Below are positions 44,301 to 46,258 of a stretch of DNA of 46,258 nucleotides, piece after piece. This DNA comes from Brumimicrobium sp041655765. GTDB taxonomy: Bacteria > Bacteroidota > Bacteroidia > Flavobacteriales_D > Crocinitomicaceae. The stretch is taken from NCBI GenBank assembly GCA_041655765.1, contig JBBAEU010000019.1:1-46258 (forward strand). Reading direction: 5' to 3'. The notes below the pieces were generated by a model. It was not told the origin of the DNA, made no database searches, and worked only from the letters and a program-made list of their open reading frames with translations. The first letter of the stretch is position 1, and each line of letters opens with the position of its first letter. Made by a program: the position numbers and the translations under genes.

Positions 44301-46258
44301 TGTAAGTGGAATGATATTTAACCCAAATAATGTTCCTGCTATTGACTTAGGAAATCCAATCACCATTGAATATACTGTGACAAGTGGAGGGTGTACGGGA
44401 AATTCCCAACAAACTACAATCGTATATGATCAAACTACACCTACTTTTACAAACCCTGGACCAGTTTGTAGTGGTGAAAACTTTAATTTACCAACAACTT
44501 CAAACAATGGAGTTAATGGGACGTGGTCGCCAGCAATAAATAATACAGCAACCACAACTTATACATTTACACCTGACCCAGGAGAGTGTGCTATTTCAAC
44601 CACGATGATAGTGGTGGTAAATTCACTTCCAACAGTTTCAGTAAGTTCAGATATAGAAATTTGTGAAGGATCTTCTACCACATTAACTGCAAGCGGAGCA
44701 AGTACATACTCTTGGTCTCCATCAACTGGTTTGAGTTCAACAACTGGAGCATCTGTTACAGCAAATCCTACTGTAACAACGATTTATACAGTAACTGGTA
44801 CAGATATTAATGGATGTGAAAATACAGCACAAGTAGAAGTTACTGTCAATTCACTTCCTACAGCAAGTATTGCAGGGAATACAGAAGTATGTCTTGGAGA
44901 TGTTGGACCAACAATTACCTTTACTGGAGCAAACGGAACAGCACCTTATACTTTTACATACAACATAGATGGAGGATCTAACCAGACAGCTACTTCCACT
45001 GGAGATATTGCAACAGTCGCAGTTCCAACAACTACGGCTGGAACATTTACTTATCATTTAGTTTCTGTAGAAGATGCAAGTTCTACTGCATGTAGTCAAA
45101 CACAAGGTGGTTCTGTAATAATTACTGTAAATCCATTACCAATAGTTACTGTAAACTCTGACGTTGAGATTTGTATAGGCAAAACAATTACTTTAAGTGC
45201 CTCAGGAGCAGATAGTTATGCTTGGTCTCCGTCAGCTGGTTTGAGTTCGACAACAGGGGCAAACGTTATTGCTAGTCCAGCGGCAACTACAACTTATACT
45301 GTTATAGGTACAGATATCAATGGATGTGAAAATACAGCACAAGTAGAAGTTACTGTCAATACACCTCCAACAGTTTCAGTAAGTTCAGACATTGAAATTT
45401 GTGAGGGTTCTTCAACAACTTTAAATGCAAGCGGAGCAAGTACATACTCTTGGTCTCCATCAACTGGTTTGAGTGCAACAACTGGAGCATCTGTTACTGC
45501 AAATCCTACTGTAACAACAACTTACACAGTAACTGGCACCGATGACAATGGATGTGAAAATACTGCACAAGTCATGGTTAGTGTCAATTCACTTCCTACA
45601 GCTAGCATCTCTGGAGATGCAACGGTGTGTCTTGGGGCAACTGAGCCAATAATTACTTTTACTGGAGCAAATGGAACAGCACCTTATACGTTCACGTATA
45701 ATATCAATGGAGGAACGAACCTTACAATTACATCCACTGGAGATATTGCAACAATTACTGCACCAACAAATGCTGCTTGGGATTTTACCTTTAATTTAAT
45801 TTCCGTTCAAGATGCTACTTCATCAACTTGTTCTAATCCACAATCAGGATCTGTAGAAATTATTGTCAATCCATTGCCAACGGTTTCAGTAAGTTCAGAT
45901 ATAGGAATCTGTGAAGGATCTTCTACCACATTAACTGCAAGCGGAGCAACTGACTATGTTTGGTCTCCATCAGCTGGTTTGAGTTCAACAACTGGAGCAT
46001 CTGTTACAGCAAATCCTACTGGAACAACAACTTACACAGTAACTGGAACTGATGGAAATGGATGTGAAAATACAGCACAAGTAGAAGTTACTGTCAATTC
46101 CCTTCCAATAGTTTCAGTAAGCTCAGACATTGAAATTTGTGAGGGATCTTCTACTACATTAACTGCAAGCGGAGCAACTGACTATGTTTGGTCTCCATCA
46201 GCTGGTTTGAGTTCAACAACTGGAGCATCTGTTACAGCAAATCCTACTGTAACAACGA
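41335..46258 (+). CDS. Giant secreted FG-GAP/Ig-like repeat protein, 3' end outside the window
   Basis: The frame opens at the ATG at 41335 and I read it codon by codon to the right edge without meeting a stop; at least 1641 codons are present. A signal peptide (MKSLSIISALVFTTIL, then YSQ) is followed by 14 calcium-binding-type motifs of the DFNNDGNLD kind between 41485 and 43500. They are spaced about 49 residues apart, as in FG-GAP/VCBS beta-propellers; fourteen would fit two seven-bladed propellers. Cysteine-containing Ig-like domains follow (from about 43560), ending in a 738-bp tandem repeat. A T9SS C-terminal signal is expected beyond the edge but is not visible. Surface adhesin or matrix protein is the likely role. 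Confidence 0.85.
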   Translation, partial: MKIMNMKIMKSLSIISALVFTTILYSQTTCFSSDNNYIYGGPSSADAIAKGDFNNDGNLDVVVINSTGATADPSLQRLYYIENTDNRTFAPPVQLQSGSRVLDVKAGDVNNDGNIDVVVVNFNLDRIAVILGNGDGTFQSPIGYSTAILPTNLELVDLNNDGFLDVVVGLNSSQVNILLNNPLNPGDYGAYTAVTYMGTYPTELVAGDFDGDGNADIASSNGDGTMTILKGNGTGGLTINAIYPLSLSEGDGLTVGDFNGDGSLDIAAFCSDDNKASVLLNSGTGIFGVATLYDTGVNPKAIGIIDYNNDLNIDIAVLNATDNSVSIFEGVGNGTFTTFNEFISAGYPLDLVIDDFDGDGNEDIVMSTSLNQSLPILFGNGVSGFDLGNIVTTGATPYDITSNDFNGDGLVDFATPIYDNNTVEVYKNEGLGVFSLFTTLMTGNNPSAVASGDLTGNGNNDIVVANYTDGTVNIFINTGGVFSTPTTVSVNTNPIKVKLGDYNNDGNLDLFVLNQNDQVTILRGNGSGGFTSPMTQSTGNTPKDISLGDQNGDGFLDFAISCYGENKVELYKGNGTTFTKTSHTVQTGPWGIVLVDLNNDGKLEIVVANNGSNSVTVLPANPTNGAFPPSFTHYATQETSPTGITAGDFNGDGLMDIAVNNFVGAVSTGTVSILLTTGDFPPPISINTILAFDRMYNVGMNPTAIQSVDIDGNGSADLLVVNETSEHISVLLNNSGNPVIIADGPTSICGSDNVILTSTPAAAYLWSTGETTQSIEVNTSGSYYVQTTHFGGCSGISNIINVVVAASPTLSYVGNDNICVGESTTITLSGADDYVWSHGLGNGSVMNLNPTTTTTYTVTGTVTSSGCSDIIDVTITVGSAPDASFTGLNATYCENGLSSTLTPTVSGGFFSGPGISGNTFDPSVAGNGTHTITYQVTVDGCTSTSSQSVNVSPGGADASFVTLASEYCKSDGVINLSPTTPGGTFTGPGVSGMIFNPNNVPAIDLGNPITIEYTVTSGGCTGNSQQTTIVYDQTTPTFTNPGPVCSGENFNLPTTSNNGVNGTWSPAINNTATTTYTFTPDPGECAISTTMIVVVNSLPTVSVSSDIEICEGSSTTLTASGASTYSWSPSTGLSSTTGASVTANPTVTTIYTVTGTDINGCENTAQVEVTVNSLPTASIAGNTEVCLGDVGPTITFTGANGTAPYTFTYNIDGGSNQTATSTGDIATVAVPTTTAGTFTYHLVSVEDASSTACSQTQGGSVIITVNPLPIVTVNSDVEICIGKTITLSASGADSYAWSPSAGLSSTTGANVIASPAATTTYTVIGTDINGCENTAQVEVTVNTPPTVSVSSDIEICEGSSTTLNASGASTYSWSPSTGLSATTGASVTANPTVTTTYTVTGTDDNGCENTAQVMVSVNSLPTASISGDATVCLGATEPIITFTGANGTAPYTFTYNINGGTNLTITSTGDIATITAPTNAAWDFTFNLISVQDATSSTCSNPQSGSVEIIVNPLPTVSVSSDIGICEGSSTTLTASGATDYVWSPSAGLSSTTGASVTANPTGTTTYTVTGTDGNGCENTAQVEVTVNSLPIVSVSSDIEICEGSSTTLTASGATDYVWSPSAGLSSTTGASVTANPTVTT
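44626..46258 (+). repeat. Higher-order tandem repeat, period 738 bp (A-B-A modules)
   Basis: This coding repeat has two module types: A (228 bp, 76 codons, e.g. SSDIEICEGSSTTLTASGA) and B (282 bp, 94 codons, e.g. ITFTGANGTAPYTFTYNI). The order is A 44626-44853, B 44854-45135, A 45136-45363, A 45364-45591, B 45592-45873, A 45874-46101, A 46102 to the edge. Thus A-B-A units of exactly 738 bp start at 44626, 45364 and 46102. The first and third of the full A copies (44626 and 45364) share STYSWSPSTG. The A copies at 45874 and 46102 share TDYVWSPSAG, suggesting recent duplication or conversion. Confidence 0.9.

Noticed and set aside
43233..44366. Several long antisense open frames under the second giant gene
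   Set aside because: They run opposite to a continuous 1641-codon frame with clear repeat domains, and their sequences mirror the Thr/Ser/Gly-rich codons of that gene.
44626..46258. Possible CRISPR-like or other non-coding repeat array
   Set aside because: All units are multiples of three bases (228 and 282 bp), stay in one open frame and encode Ig-like domains.

Overview
The window looks like chromosomal DNA of a low-GC member of the Bacteroidota, most likely a flavobacterium-like organism; Crocinitomicaceae is my guess from gene content, not something the sequence proves. The evidence is a repeated TAnnTTTG promoter element upstream of genes, the near absence of Shine-Dalgarno sequences, two kinds of type IX secretion (T9SS) C-terminal signal, SprB and gliding-associated repeat proteins, a DUF4271-hemD pair, and a stand-alone MnmD.

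Region 1 (1-10.6 kb, mostly minus strand). A tRNA-Ser-like 3' part with a 30-nt interruption of its T loop lies at the left edge. It is followed by a tightly packed unit encoding an RND/MMPL transporter, a prenyl diphosphate synthase and RNase D. Next comes a PBP1A - CoA-transferase A subunit - Fur-family regulator operon, then DUF4271-hemD.

Region 2 (10.8-29.3 kb) is core housekeeping. It holds glutaryl-CoA dehydrogenase, rimP-nusA-infB-thiL with a strong leader hairpin, a degenerate amidotransferase-like protein, a lipoprotein, pntA-pntB, yjdM, mnmD, dnaB with two downstream genes, tsaB and metK.

Region 3 (29.3-34.4 kb) is accessory. It contains a short T9SS type A protein that appears frameshifted at its start, a small lipoprotein, and a three-gene cluster that I interpret as an outer-membrane copper-uptake system. 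That cluster encodes a small membrane-anchored CNGKC protein, a Met/His-rich two-domain lipoprotein, and a TonB-dependent receptor carrying both CxxxM and HxM motifs like the copper transporter OprC/NosA.

Region 4 (34.7-46.3 kb) holds two giant secreted proteins. The first is a complete 2169-residue SprB-repeat protein with a gliding-associated (T9SS type B) C-terminal domain. The second is open to the right edge: it has 14 FG-GAP/VCBS-type motifs followed by Ig-like domains, ending in a 738-bp higher-order tandem repeat (A-B-A modules). No T9SS machinery genes are in the window, so export of these proteins must depend on loci elsewhere.
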